Shown piece by piece: positions 6,970 to 14,172 of a stretch of 45,622 nucleotides of DNA. The number at the start of each line of letters is the position of its first letter. The first letter of the stretch is position 1. The translations under genes and the position numbers were made by a program. Location: positions 1 through 45,622 of the forward strand of contig JAUWAW010000005.1 of the NCBI GenBank assembly GCA_030601865.1, written 5' to 3'. This DNA is from Candidatus Nealsoniibacteriota bacterium (GTDB lineage Bacteria > Patescibacteriota > Minisyncoccia > Minisyncoccales > JAUWAW01). The notes beneath the pieces are model-generated. The model was not told where the DNA came from and searched no databases. It saw only the letters and a list, made by a program, of their open reading frames with translations.

Positions 6970-8064
6970 TTATTTTTTTCTCTTTTTCAAGAGGAAATAA
7001 ACCACTACTCCAATTACTATCAGAAGAACAATCGGACCTGCAATCCAAAAAAGTATTGCCGTGGCAATCCCCTTTCCAACAGCTTTTGCCACTTCTTTTG
7101 CTCCTTCCGGTAGCACTATTTCAGGTGCTTCTCCTGACGGTACTTCTCCAGACGGCAGTATTACTTCTGGTGTTACTTCTTCTTCCTCCTCCCCAATCGG
7201 CGCTTCGCCTTCTACCGGTGGTCGAATCGTAACGCTCAAAGTATATTTAACCACATTTTCACTGCAATACTCATCACAAATAACGGCAATAAAGACATCT
7301 CCACTTTTTGCTATTGATACAGAATTTGTAACAATTGCGCCCGGATTTGGGGCATATTCATCTTTTAATTTTTTCCTATCGCCATCATATACAGTTACTT
7401 TCATTCTTGCCTCACTCGGTGGAGTAACTTTAACAGTTAATGTTTCTCCTTTTTTTACGGCTGTCTTGTAGAAATCTTTAGTATCTGTGCCTTCCTTTCC
7501 AGAAAGATAAGCTGTATATTCTCCCGGAGTAATACTCACTGGATTCTCAAATGTATCGCTGGCATCTGTCTGACTTCCGACATCAAACCTATCTTCTATT
7601 GAAATATCATACTTTGTACCTTCTGCAGTAAAATTGACGCCACCTCCACCAACACTCATATAATATACATATGAATCCTGACCTGAATTCGGTAACCACT
7701 TATATATACCAATCAGTCCCACGCCATAAATATTATCTAAAGGATTATCATAACCCGGAAGAAGCATTACCCTATCTTCGTTATACAATACGGTGTGGCT
7801 TATTATATCTACTCCTGTCGGCAGATTTGTAACTTTTACCGCAAGTATCTGTCCGGCTCCCACCGTAAGTTTAAAATACTCTGGCACCTTGCGGGAGATA
7901 TCATGATCTGTAACATAATTTCCCGGCTCTATCTTAACCGCAGTCTCAAAACCGTCTCCGCCTTTGGGTAGAGCTTGCTGGGCATTAACCATCCCTATTA
8001 CTCCAACCAAAAGCGCTCCCAAAAAGACAGCTATTGCTAAATTTTTAGCATTAAATTTTGCCAT
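6970..8064 (-). CDS. Cell-surface protein with two PPC-like domains
   Basis: 364 residues: signal peptide (1-29, ending VNAQQ), two tandem beta-sandwich modules like bacterial pre-peptidase C-terminal domains (about 37-155 and 165-280; both begin with D-x-F-E-x-x-V-x-I-x-P-G and contain Y-F-K-L-T-V or F-Y-K-T-A-V strands), a Pro/Glu linker (about 285-325), one membrane helix (about 337-358) and the basic end KKRKK. This is a surface protein anchored by its C-terminus. PPC domains bind other domains or polymers and lack catalysis. It is last in the minus-strand envelope cluster. A mini-ORF (8068-8160) ends 3 bases before its start and carries the leader motif AAAGGTCGA. Confidence 0.75.
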   Translation of the reverse strand: MAKFNAKNLAIAVFLGALLVGVIGMVNAQQALPKGGDGFETAVKIEPGNYVTDHDISRKVPEYFKLTVGAGQILAVKVTNLPTGVDIISHTVLYNEDRVMLLPGYDNPLDNIYGVGLIGIYKWLPNSGQDSYVYYMSVGGGGVNFTAEGTKYDISIEDRFDVGSQTDASDTFENPVSITPGEYTAYLSGKEGTDTKDFYKTAVKKGETLTVKVTPPSEARMKVTVYDGDRKKLKDEYAPNPGAIVTNSVSIAKSGDVFIAVICDEYCSENVVKYTLSVTIRPPVEGEAPIGEEEEEVTPEVILPSGEVPSGEAPEIVLPEGAKEVAKAVGKGIATAILFWIAGPIVLLIVIGVVVYFLLKKRKK

Positions 8065-8067
8065 ATA

Positions 8068-8160
8068 TTATTTATCTTTAGTATTTTTTTCGACCTTTAA
8101 CTTAAAAACCAAAACCCCTAATAATAAAAATGGGATAACAAATTTTAATTTGTTTTTCAT
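8068..8160 (-). pseudogene. Truncated copy of the lipoprotein signal peptide
   Basis: 30 codons, ATG at 8160. The first 44 bases are identical to the start of the neighbouring propeller lipoprotein gene (9299-9342), giving the same M-K-N-K-L-K-F-V-I-P start. The copy then diverges before the lipobox (FKLKVEKNTKDK) and stops just before the PPC-domain gene. It is either a duplication remnant or a small leader peptide. Confidence 0.6.
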
Positions 8161-8163
8161 ACA

Positions 8164-9342
8164 TCATTCGCTAATCGGCTTGGCGTATTTGAGGTCTTTT
8201 TTAACAAAATCATAGTAGCTTATATGCGGATTGTCAGCTGAATCAAGGACTATGGAAGTGTACCAACCAACGGAACCCGTAGAGCCGTCGACGGTCTCGG
8301 TCTGCCAAGAGGTTCCATTCCAGTGCGCGTATTTGAGATCCTGAGGAGTTTCAAAATAATAGCTTATGTGGGGATGATTGTTCGAGTCGAGGGCCAGAGA
8401 GTTGTGCAGGCCCACTCCGGCAAAACCGTCTGCATCGTCAACGGTCTGAATATCCCAGGAACTTCCGGTCCAGCGGGCGTACTTGAGAACGTTAGAATAA
8501 ATGTTATCAGGTCCAGGTCCACAATAGCTTATGTGGGGACGGCCACTCGAGTCGAGGGCTATAGAGTTATCGCCCCCGGAGTCCACGGTCTGGGTATCCC
8601 AAGAGCTTCCGGTCCGGTGCGCATAGCAGAGAACAGGCGTGGGAGGAAGAAATTGAGTTTCACCACCTTTGTATTTAACGTAACTTATGTGAGGGTGGTC
8701 GCTTCCGTCGATAGCTATGGAGATTCTTAGCCCAAAGGGCATCATGGGCACATCAGTGTCAACCGTCTGGGTATCCCAGGAGCTTCCGGTCCAGCGGGCG
8801 TACTTGAGGGCGGCTATAGGAAGGCCATCATGTTCAGCAATGCCACCAGGTCCATAATAGCTTATGTGGGGATGGCCCTTCGAGTTGAGGGCGATCGAAG
8901 TGACTGGGTCGACAGCCTGACCGACGGTCTGGATATCCCAGGAACTTCCGGTCCAGTGCGCGTACCTGAGGTTGAACTCACCGTGAAGATAGCTTATGTG
9001 GGGATGGCCGCTCGAGTCAAGGGCTATGGAAGGATATCCAAAAGCAGGAGATTCAACGGTCTGGGTATCCCAAGAGCTTCCGGTCCAGTGCGCATAGCAG
9101 AGCATTCCCCCGCCTAAATCTTTGACATAACTTATGTGGGGGTGGCCTTTCGAGTCGAGGGCTATGGATCTGTTTCCTACCTCAGGCGATCCGTTATCGA
9201 CGGTTTCAATGCTCCAGCCAAGGCCCGGCGTCTTTTCCCCTGATGGGGCGCCTTCTTCTGCTCCTTTTTGACAACCTGCCCCGATTAAAACTAAAACTCC
9301 TAATAATAAAAATGGGATAACAAATTTTAATTTGTTTTTCAT
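8164..9342 (-). CDS. Lipoprotein with a seven-bladed beta-propeller
   Basis: 392 residues. The signal ends in a lipobox L-I-G-A-G-C (Cys at 24). The mature protein has seven repeats built on S-I-A-L-D-S-x-G-H-P-H-I-S-Y ... Y-A-H-W-T-G-S-S-W-D-T-Q-T-V. The first W-S-I-E-T-V-D strand (residues about 43-49) lacks its own blade and would complete the last, partial repeat, the usual ring closure of propellers. Such exo-lipoproteins bind ligands or proteins; I see no sialidase Asp-box or active site. The gene is visibly richer in G and C than its neighbours and its repeats are conserved at DNA level, suggesting recent expansion or transfer. It depends on Lgt, encoded three genes upstream. Confidence 0.8.
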   Translation of the reverse strand: MKNKLKFVIPFLLLGVLVLIGAGCQKGAEEGAPSGEKTPGLGWSIETVDNGSPEVGNRSIALDSKGHPHISYVKDLGGGMLCYAHWTGSSWDTQTVESPAFGYPSIALDSSGHPHISYLHGEFNLRYAHWTGSSWDIQTVGQAVDPVTSIALNSKGHPHISYYGPGGIAEHDGLPIAALKYARWTGSSWDTQTVDTDVPMMPFGLRISIAIDGSDHPHISYVKYKGGETQFLPPTPVLCYAHRTGSSWDTQTVDSGGDNSIALDSSGRPHISYCGPGPDNIYSNVLKYARWTGSSWDIQTVDDADGFAGVGLHNSLALDSNNHPHISYYFETPQDLKYAHWNGTSWQTETVDGSTGSVGWYTSIVLDSADNPHISYYDFVKKDLKYAKPISE

Positions 9343-9375
9343 ATTTTAATTAAATTTAATTAATAAATTCGGCCT

Positions 9376-10047
9376 TTAAAAACCAAACGGTATTTGCATT
9401 ATTTGAACGCCAGCTGGTAATTCAAACATGCTGTCAGAAATATCACCAAAATCTATATTCTTTAATTCTACTACTGAGGTGCCTTTAGCTGTAGCTGTTT
9501 CTGTCCTGATGGGTAAGCCGTACTTTGTCCATACCCACATCTTCACCTCCTCTGTTTGGGTACTATATTTGATAACCAGGCAGGTTTTTCCATCCAGAAC
9601 TTCAGTGCCAAGGGTAACCGGATTATATTGCTCAACAGATTCGGATTGTTCAGTCGGAGATTCTCCTGTTGTCTCCTCAGCCTTGTGTAAACTTATTTTC
9701 ATGGCCATGTTTTCTGCCGGATAATATATATGTGCCAGCTGTTTACCTGCATCTACTAAATAGATTATACTCTTCCCCTCGAAGGTTCCTTCCATTCTCA
9801 TCCTCTTTCCTTCCCACCACATTTTCATTGTAACTGCTGCCTCGCCGGGAGCAGTCGCCACCATGTCGTACTTAAAAGAAGTTATCCCCGCTGCCTTAGC
9901 TAAAACATCAGTTAATGATTCTGTCGCTTCTTCAACTTTTTCTTCTTCAATTACCCCTTCTTCCGCTTTTTTCTCTCCGCAACCAGCACCTACCAGAATC
10001 AAAACTCCTAAAAGTAAAAGAGGCGCAATAAATTTTAATTTAGTCAT
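9376..10047 (-). CDS. LolA/LppX-like lipoprotein
   Basis: 223 residues with a lipobox L-V-G-A-G-C (Cys about 23), an acidic linker rich in Glu (25-43), then a single domain of alternating beta strands: F-K-Y-D-M-V, M-K-M-W-W-E-G-K-R-M-R-M-E, Y-L-V-D-A-G-K-Q-L, V-L-D-G-K-T-C-L-V-I and M-W-V-W-T-K-Y-G-L-P-I-R. This strand order is typical of the LolA/LppX half-barrel used for hydrophobic ligands (DUF-type relatives are common in Gram-positive and CPR bacteria). CPR cells lack a classical outer membrane, so a sorting role like LolA is unlikely. The leader has AAAGGTCGA about 30 bases upstream. Confidence 0.65.
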   Translation of the reverse strand: MTKLKFIAPLLLLGVLILVGAGCGEKKAEEGVIEEEKVEEATESLTDVLAKAAGITSFKYDMVATAPGEAAVTMKMWWEGKRMRMEGTFEGKSIIYLVDAGKQLAHIYYPAENMAMKISLHKAEETTGESPTEQSESVEQYNPVTLGTEVLDGKTCLVIKYSTQTEEVKMWVWTKYGLPIRTETATAKGTSVVELKNIDFGDISDSMFELPAGVQIMQIPFGF

Positions 10048-10080
10048 AGCTTAATTTAAATTTAACTTTTACTCGACCTT

Positions 10081-10416
10081 TTAGAAATTGAATTTCTTGG
10101 CAAATTGTCCGATTACAGGCAAGGGCTTTTGCTTTCCGCCCAAGACATTAAGAATACCCATAATTGCCAAAACCAAAATGATAATCCAGATTACAAATCC
10201 AACTACCCAGCCAATGAAAGGAACCATACTGATGAATATATTAATTACAGAAGCAATAAGTAAAACCAGCCCCTGCTTGATGTGGAATTTCACAAAAGGA
10301 TCATCTTTGGCCGTTAAAAGAGGGATTACAACCAGAATCCCCAAATAGCACAAAATTGCCATTAGGTTTTTCTCTCCCCCTTTTATAGGTTTTTGAGGTT
10401 GAGGTGTTTCTTCCAT
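10081..10416 (-). CDS. DUF4870/Tic20-like membrane protein
   Basis: 111 residues with a short polar, Pro-rich N-terminus and four hydrophobic segments. The signature is the segment D-P-F-V-K-F-H-I-K-Q-G-L-V-L near residue 50, as in DUF4870/Tic20-like proteins, plus a G-x-x-x-x-x-x-V-I-W-I turn. The role is unknown. It sits between lgt and the lipoprotein genes on the same strand with gaps below 40 bases. Confidence 0.8.
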   Translation of the reverse strand: MEETPQPQKPIKGGEKNLMAILCYLGILVVIPLLTAKDDPFVKFHIKQGLVLLIASVINIFISMVPFIGWVVGFVIWIIILVLAIMGILNVLGGKQKPLPVIGQFAKKFNF

Positions 10417-10432
10417 AACTTAAATTAATTAA

Positions 10433-11137
10433 TTAATTGCAACTCGACCTTTTCTTAATCGCTAATTTAATTATAACAATTATTATTCCCAATACCAACC
10501 ACTGACTTGTGGAAAGCCAGAGATAGTGCGGATCGGATAAAGGAGTGCCCGAAGAACGGGTGAAATCTAAGAAAAATCGGGAAAAAGAATACAAAAATAA
10601 AAAGGCAAAAAACAATTGACCGGGTTTCTTCAACCTCGGTTTTAAATACTTTAAGATTAAAAACAAAATTAAGGCACTGATTATCAAGTATTCGGCCACC
10701 GGATGCCTCATTACCCCATCTGGCCAAGTGATCCCCCAGGGCAAAGAAGTCACGGCTCCCTGATGGTCATTAATTAAAGCACAGCCGATTCTACCCACGG
10801 CAATAGAAATAGGAGCAATCAAAACCACCGTATCTGCGATCGGAAAGAACAAATGAAGATTTTTGGTTAATTTCAAATACAAAAATCCAGCTAGCAGAAC
10901 CCCAAAAATTCCCCCAACAATACTCAACCCTCCCTGACCCAGCAACATACTTCCTGTGGCTCCACCTAGAAACACCCAAATAAATAAATTGTGAATAATC
11001 TTAGTATTAATTCCTTTTTTGGGAGCCTGCCTCAACACAAAAAGATAAGCTATTAAAGCTCCAATAGCCACAAAAATTCCCCAAACCTGAAGCGTTATCG
11101 ACCCTATCGCGATTTCACTAAACGAAAAATAAGGCAT
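10433..11137 (-). CDS. lgt: Prolipoprotein diacylglyceryl transferase
   Basis: 234 residues with about seven membrane helices. Lgt moves diacylglycerol from phosphatidylglycerol to the lipobox Cys. The family signature appears as G-R-I-G-C-A-L-I-N-D-H-Q-G near residue 117 (usual form G-R-x-G-N-F-x-N-x-E), followed by L-P-W-G-I and H-P-V-A-E-Y-L, the counterpart of HP-x-x-LYE. The N-terminal G-x-x-x-x-x-x-W-G motif is also present. The Asn-to-Cys and Glu-to-His changes in the signature are CPR-like variation. It overlaps the broken lspA by 34 bases and precedes the lipoprotein genes, so the enzyme stands next to its own substrates. Confidence 0.85.
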   Translation of the reverse strand: MPYFSFSEIAIGSITLQVWGIFVAIGALIAYLFVLRQAPKKGINTKIIHNLFIWVFLGGATGSMLLGQGGLSIVGGIFGVLLAGFLYLKLTKNLHLFFPIADTVVLIAPISIAVGRIGCALINDHQGAVTSLPWGITWPDGVMRHPVAEYLIISALILFLILKYLKPRLKKPGQLFFAFLFLYSFSRFFLDFTRSSGTPLSDPHYLWLSTSQWLVLGIIIVIIKLAIKKRSSCN

Positions 11138-11440
11138 ATGATTCCCCCAATAATCATTAAGTCAGCAATGTTAAAAATAGAAATAGGCAAGAAGAAAACC
11201 CGAATCCAGTCAATGACATAGCCAAAATAAATTCTATCGAAGAAATTGCTCAGACCTCCTAAAATAATCAAAGAGAAGCTCATCATTAAAAGAAAATCTC
11301 TCTTTTGCCAGCTACAGCTTCGGATTTTTAAATAATAGGGGAGAATCCCCTCCCAAAACAAACCACTTGGTCAATCTATCCAAAACTATCAAACCTAAAT
11401 TGAGAAATACCAATAACCTTACCGTGCTTTTATACTTCAT
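11104..11440 (-). pseudogene. lspA: Broken signal peptidase II gene
   Basis: The start overlaps the stop of the Cys-repeat gene (TAATG at 11438-11442). The first frame reads a LspA-like N-terminus (L-V-F-L-N-L-G-L-I-V-L-D-R-L-T-K-W) and stops after F-K-N-P-K-L, 42 residues in. The rest of LspA (I-L-G-G-L-S-N-F-F-D-R-I-Y-F-G-Y-V-I-D-W then F-N-I-A-D-L) is in another frame, ending at 11104. Both catalytic Asp survive, but about 50 residues of the middle, including the usual N-x-G-x-A-F region, are missing. A single-base change cannot restore it: a deletion and a frame break are both needed. Lipoproteins are still encoded nearby, so another lspA is expected elsewhere. Confidence 0.75.
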
Positions 11441-12483
11441 TATTGCTGTGGTGGTGCCCCTGGCGGAGGAGTCATATACTGTTCAAAACAAGCTCCAATT
11501 TGCTCCCCAATCTGTCGGGTTGGCATAAAATTCCCCGAACGAATTTTATTCGTATTCTCTGGCCCGATACTTGAATTTAAACACTCTATAACTTTCTGAT
11601 TAGCGTGTTTAAATCCTTCGTGCATCCTTTCCAGGTTCGCTCTTGTTTCCTGAATCTCTGCTTGGGGCATCAGGCCGTACTGCGCAGCAAATTCAAAACA
11701 AGTCTCTTGATTGGCGAGCTCGTTACAAAAAGCCTCGCATTCTTCTTTTGATTTGCAGTCGCCCGGCCCCTTACCTTTGGTTTTTCGAAACATCTCCAGT
11801 TCTTCTTGGGTCATTAATCCTGCTTTTTGAGCAAATTGAGCACATTCTTCCATATGACTCTCGTCAGCGCAATAAACTTCGCACCCTTCTTTTGATTTAC
11901 AACCACCAGGACTCTCTCCTCTCGCCATTAAAGACACTGCTTTCATCCCCCGGCTGCAATTTCCTGAAGATAGTATCCCTATCTTACAAGCATACGAGAA
12001 GCACTCTCCCATATGAGCTGGCTGTGAGCAATAAGCATCACATTTTTCTTTGGTTCTACAGTCTCCCGGAAAAGGAATTCCAGCCAGTATAGCCTTTCTT
12101 ACCAATCTTGCTTCTGCTGCTTCTTCTGGAGGAATAATTCCAGCTTTTTCAGCAAAATCTATACATTCTTCTATCTTGGTCGGCTCTTCGCAATAGGCCT
12201 CACATTGAGTCGGGTTTAAACATCCGCCGGGCGGCACTGCCCCTTCGGCCAAGGCCTTCATTATTTTTTTAGCTTCTGCTAATTCTTCCGGCGACAATAA
12301 ATTGTGGGCTTCAGCAAAAGATACACACTCTTCAATATTTTCCCAACTATCACAATAAGCCTTACATTCTTCTTCATTCTGACAATTTCCCAATTCTTTA
12401 ACCGGAAAACTAATTTGAGCAAAAACAAAAACTCCTGCTAATAGTCCGAGAACAAAGATAACTGATAAAAATGTTTTTGGCAT
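11440..12483 (-). CDS. Secreted five-module Cys-repeat protein
   Basis: 347 residues with a signal peptide (1-24). Five modules follow, each G-x-C-x5-C-x3-(Y/F)-C-x8-C-x-x-F-A-x-x-x-G-(L/I), joined by Glu/Ala-rich helical linkers; module 3 has a changed linker with an extra Cys pair. Four Cys per module suggest two disulfides or a metal site in an extracytoplasmic protein. A helical C-terminus with I-E-C-L-N and a Pro-rich tail closes it. I recall this module in hypothetical proteins of Parcubacteria and have no function to offer. It heads the run leading into lspA and lgt; coupling by the TAATG overlap is direct. Confidence 0.7.
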   Translation of the reverse strand: MPKTFLSVIFVLGLLAGVFVFAQISFPVKELGNCQNEEECKAYCDSWENIEECVSFAEAHNLLSPEELAEAKKIMKALAEGAVPPGGCLNPTQCEAYCEEPTKIEECIDFAEKAGIIPPEEAAEARLVRKAILAGIPFPGDCRTKEKCDAYCSQPAHMGECFSYACKIGILSSGNCSRGMKAVSLMARGESPGGCKSKEGCEVYCADESHMEECAQFAQKAGLMTQEELEMFRKTKGKGPGDCKSKEECEAFCNELANQETCFEFAAQYGLMPQAEIQETRANLERMHEGFKHANQKVIECLNSSIGPENTNKIRSGNFMPTRQIGEQIGACFEQYMTPPPGAPPQQ

Positions 12484-12493
12484 AAATTAATAT

Positions 12494-12739
12494 TTACTCA
12501 AAAGGGTTTATTTTCAATCCTTCAAAAGGATTAATTTTCTTAAAGGGATTAGTCTGGGGAATTTTTTCTGCTGGGTTCTGAATCATTTCATAAATGTTTT
12601 CACCAAAGGTTGTAGCTTTTTCTTTCTCCAGAAGCTCTAATTGAATGCTGGGGCCTCTTTTGAAAAAATATAAAGCTCCCCCAACCACCAAGGCCAGAAT
12701 CACAACAATCAATAATATTTTCTTATTGCCTGTCATCAT
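12494..12739 (-). CDS. Small single-helix membrane protein
   Basis: About 81 residues: short N-terminus, one membrane helix (I-L-L-I-V-V-I-L-A-L-V-V-G-G-A-L-Y-F-F), basic residues after it, and a C-terminal tail with three copies of N-P-F-(K/E). The frame also opens at a TTG (12772), but that codon is the -35 box of a good promoter (12744-12772), so the ATG at 12739 or the next one at 12736 is the start. Function not known; the N-P-F repeats could be a binding motif. It precedes the Cys-repeat gene by 10 bases. Confidence 0.6.
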   Translation of the reverse strand: MMTGNKKILLIVVILALVVGGALYFFKRGPSIQLELLEKEKATTFGENIYEMIQNPAEKIPQTNPFKKINPFEGLKINPFE

Positions 12740-12743
12740 ATTT

Positions 12744-12772
12744 ATTATGTCAAATATTTCCCGAAAGTCCAA
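12744..12772 (-). promoter_or_regulatory. Promoter with conserved GGGAAATATTT spacer
   Basis: TTGGAC, 17 bases, CATAAT on the minus strand. The -10 box ends 4 bases before the first ATG of the small membrane protein gene, so a leaderless message is likely. Confidence 0.65.
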
Positions 12773-12810
12773 GCTTAGTTATCCACATAGCTATAACCAA
12801 AAATTTAGAA

Positions 12811-13362
12811 TTAAAATATTTTCTCGCATTTTGTACTTAATTCGTCATTATCGATTATTTCGTTAAGTTCTTCTACCGAAAGAACTCCAAAGAACGGAGT
12901 GTCCTCACCACAAAAATAAAGCTCTTCAAAAGGATTATCTATAATTAAAGGAATAAGAAAATCATTCCCTCCCATTTTAAATTTAGCCCATTCTTCATAG
13001 GTCATATTGCAAAAAACAAAATTATAGGGATTTGCATATGGATATTTTAGATAATCAGGACTGCATCCACGACTTATGGCAAAATATCCATTGTTAAGCT
13101 TATCTGATCTAACTTTTAGATTAGCCGATGGGAGCGTTGCAAATTTACTGCGATCATCATAGACAAATCCATACACAAGATTGTAATAATCTCCCCTTGT
13201 TTTAAAAACCCAGCTGCAAGGAGACATTTGCTCTTCTACCTCAGAAGGCGTTGTTATTTCCTCTTCTTCGGGAGCAGCAATATTTTTCCAAACAAAAAAT
13301 CCTCCCACGCCCAGACCGATGATAATTAATATGATGATTAAAATTTTCGTTTTCATCTTCAT
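12811..13362 (-). CDS. Membrane-anchored extracytoplasmic protein, unknown
   Basis: 183 residues from the ATG at 13362. One N-terminal membrane helix (I-L-I-I-I-L-I-I-I-G-L-G-V-G-G-F-F-V-W), an acidic linker (P-E-E-E-E-I-T-T), then a compact domain with six Cys spaced through it and several aromatic strands (Y-Y-N-L-V-Y-G-F-V-Y, Y-F-C-G-E-D-T-P-F-F-G-V-L). Paired Cys outside the membrane suggest disulfides. The frame continues upstream to a TTG that overlaps the -35 box and cannot be the start. I do not recognise the family. Confidence 0.6.
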   Translation of the reverse strand: MKMKTKILIIILIIIGLGVGGFFVWKNIAAPEEEEITTPSEVEEQMSPCSWVFKTRGDYYNLVYGFVYDDRSKFATLPSANLKVRSDKLNNGYFAISRGCSPDYLKYPYANPYNFVFCNMTYEEWAKFKMGGNDFLIPLIIDNPFEELYFCGEDTPFFGVLSVEELNEIIDNDELSTKCEKIF

Positions 13363-13366
13363 TTTT

Positions 13367-13395
13367 ATTCTACCAAATATTTCCCAAGAGTTCAA
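13367..13395 (-). promoter_or_regulatory. Promoter with conserved GGGAAATATTT spacer
   Basis: TTGAAC, 17 bases, TAGAAT on the minus strand. The ATG at 13362 starts 4 bases after the -10 box and a second in-frame ATG follows 6 bases later. Confidence 0.7.
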
Positions 13396-13490
13396 ATTGT
13401 GTCTTAACTAAATTAAAAATCCTGCAAAAATAAACAGGATTTTAAGTTTTGGGCGACTCGGTCGCTCGAACCGAGCCCTAGCCTACTCCG
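13374..13490. repeat. Dispersed intergenic repeat, copy B
   Basis: Matches copy A (6115-6231) over about 117 bp: promoter spacer, ATCCTG/CAGGAT hairpin with A/T flanks (about 13428-13442), then the CGGTCG-CTCGAACCG hairpin unit. After the end a short shared word, ACGTTAGAAC, recurs in both places at different distance. Confidence 0.85.
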
Positions 13491-13564
13491 CCTACGAGAT
13501 GACGTTAGAACCTGTTTGACAGTATAAAACAACTATCCCACCTCTCAACTCACTATATTTTTTT

Positions 13565-13595
13565 CAAAATAAAATACCCCAAGGGGTAGTTTTGT
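13565..13595 (-). terminator. Terminator of the Panacea toxin-antitoxin unit
   Basis: Stem TACCCC-AA-GGGGTA (13575-13588) with T-rich flanks on both strands, placed about 40 bases after the stop codon of the 63-residue gene. Confidence 0.7.
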
Positions 13596-13630
13596 TTTTA
13601 TCTTTTAGTCAAGTTTATACTCCAAAATGA

Positions 13631-13822
13631 TTATGTATTGTTTTTTTGGCCTTCTTTTATTTCGTCTCCATTATTAGAACCATCCCTTTCATTCCCCTGC
13701 TCTTTTTCGTGATTCTGTTCTTTCCAAATATCATAAAATAAATCATAAAAGTCTTTCTGTGGTAAATCAGAAGGTGTAGGTCTTATATATTCTTTTATGT
13801 ATTCTTTAATGGTGTTGGCCAT
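13631..13822 (-). CDS. Small polar protein, third gene of the Panacea unit
   Basis: 63 residues, no signal peptide. Two I-K-E-Y motifs at the start, aromatic middle (D-F-Y-D-L-F-Y-D-I-W-K-E-Q) and a very polar tail rich in Asn, Glu, Gly and Lys. It overlaps the toxin gene by 28 bases, which suggests co-translation. Not recognised. It may be a second antitoxin, a shortened subunit or no real gene. Confidence 0.45.
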   Translation of the reverse strand: MANTIKEYIKEYIRPTPSDLPQKDFYDLFYDIWKEQNHEKEQGNERDGSNNGDEIKEGQKNNT

Positions 13823-14172
13823 ATTTTGTGATCTAAATCAAACCAAATAATATAAAAAATTCCCAAAGAGTAGGCCCCATATACGCGAGCCAGTTGTTTA
13901 TTTATACCAAGAAGCGCAAAATGAAACGCAGCCATTTTTTTAACTCTTGTGTCGTCGAAGCCTTCTGGCTTGGTAGTCTTCTCCCAATTTACTTCCCTAA
14001 AATGATATACTCGTCTACTCCTCAATAACTCCTTAAAAGACTTTTCATTGATTTCTTTCAAGCGCTTTAAACTCTTTCTAATTTGTTCTTTAGACCAACA
14101 GGAAATGCAGTAATCAGTGCTGTTGGTATCATAATATTCAAAGCTAAATTTAATTTTCTCACCATTATCCAT
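13795..14172 (-). CDS. Putative toxin paired with a Panacea antitoxin
   Basis: 125 residues. The C-terminal part has F-H-F-A-L-L-G-I-N-K-Q-L-A-R-V-Y-G-A-Y and I-F-Y-I-I-W-F-D-L-D-H-K-I-W-P, a strand-turn-strand ending that resembles small RNase-type toxins (RelE-like fold; the final F-D-x-x-H is the likely active region). It overlaps the Panacea gene by 8 bases and lies downstream, the usual position for a PanT toxin. The exact toxin family is not clear to me, and no target can be read. Confidence 0.6.
   Translation of the reverse strand: MDNGEKIKFSFEYYDTNSTDYCISCWSKEQIRKSLKRLKEINEKSFKELLRSRRVYHFREVNWEKTTKPEGFDDTRVKKMAAFHFALLGINKQLARVYGAYSLGIFYIIWFDLDHKIWPTPLKNT

Noticed and set aside
10467-10727. 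Second frame inside lgt
   Set aside because: lgt is intact in its own frame; the hydrophobic second frame is a by-product of helix codons.
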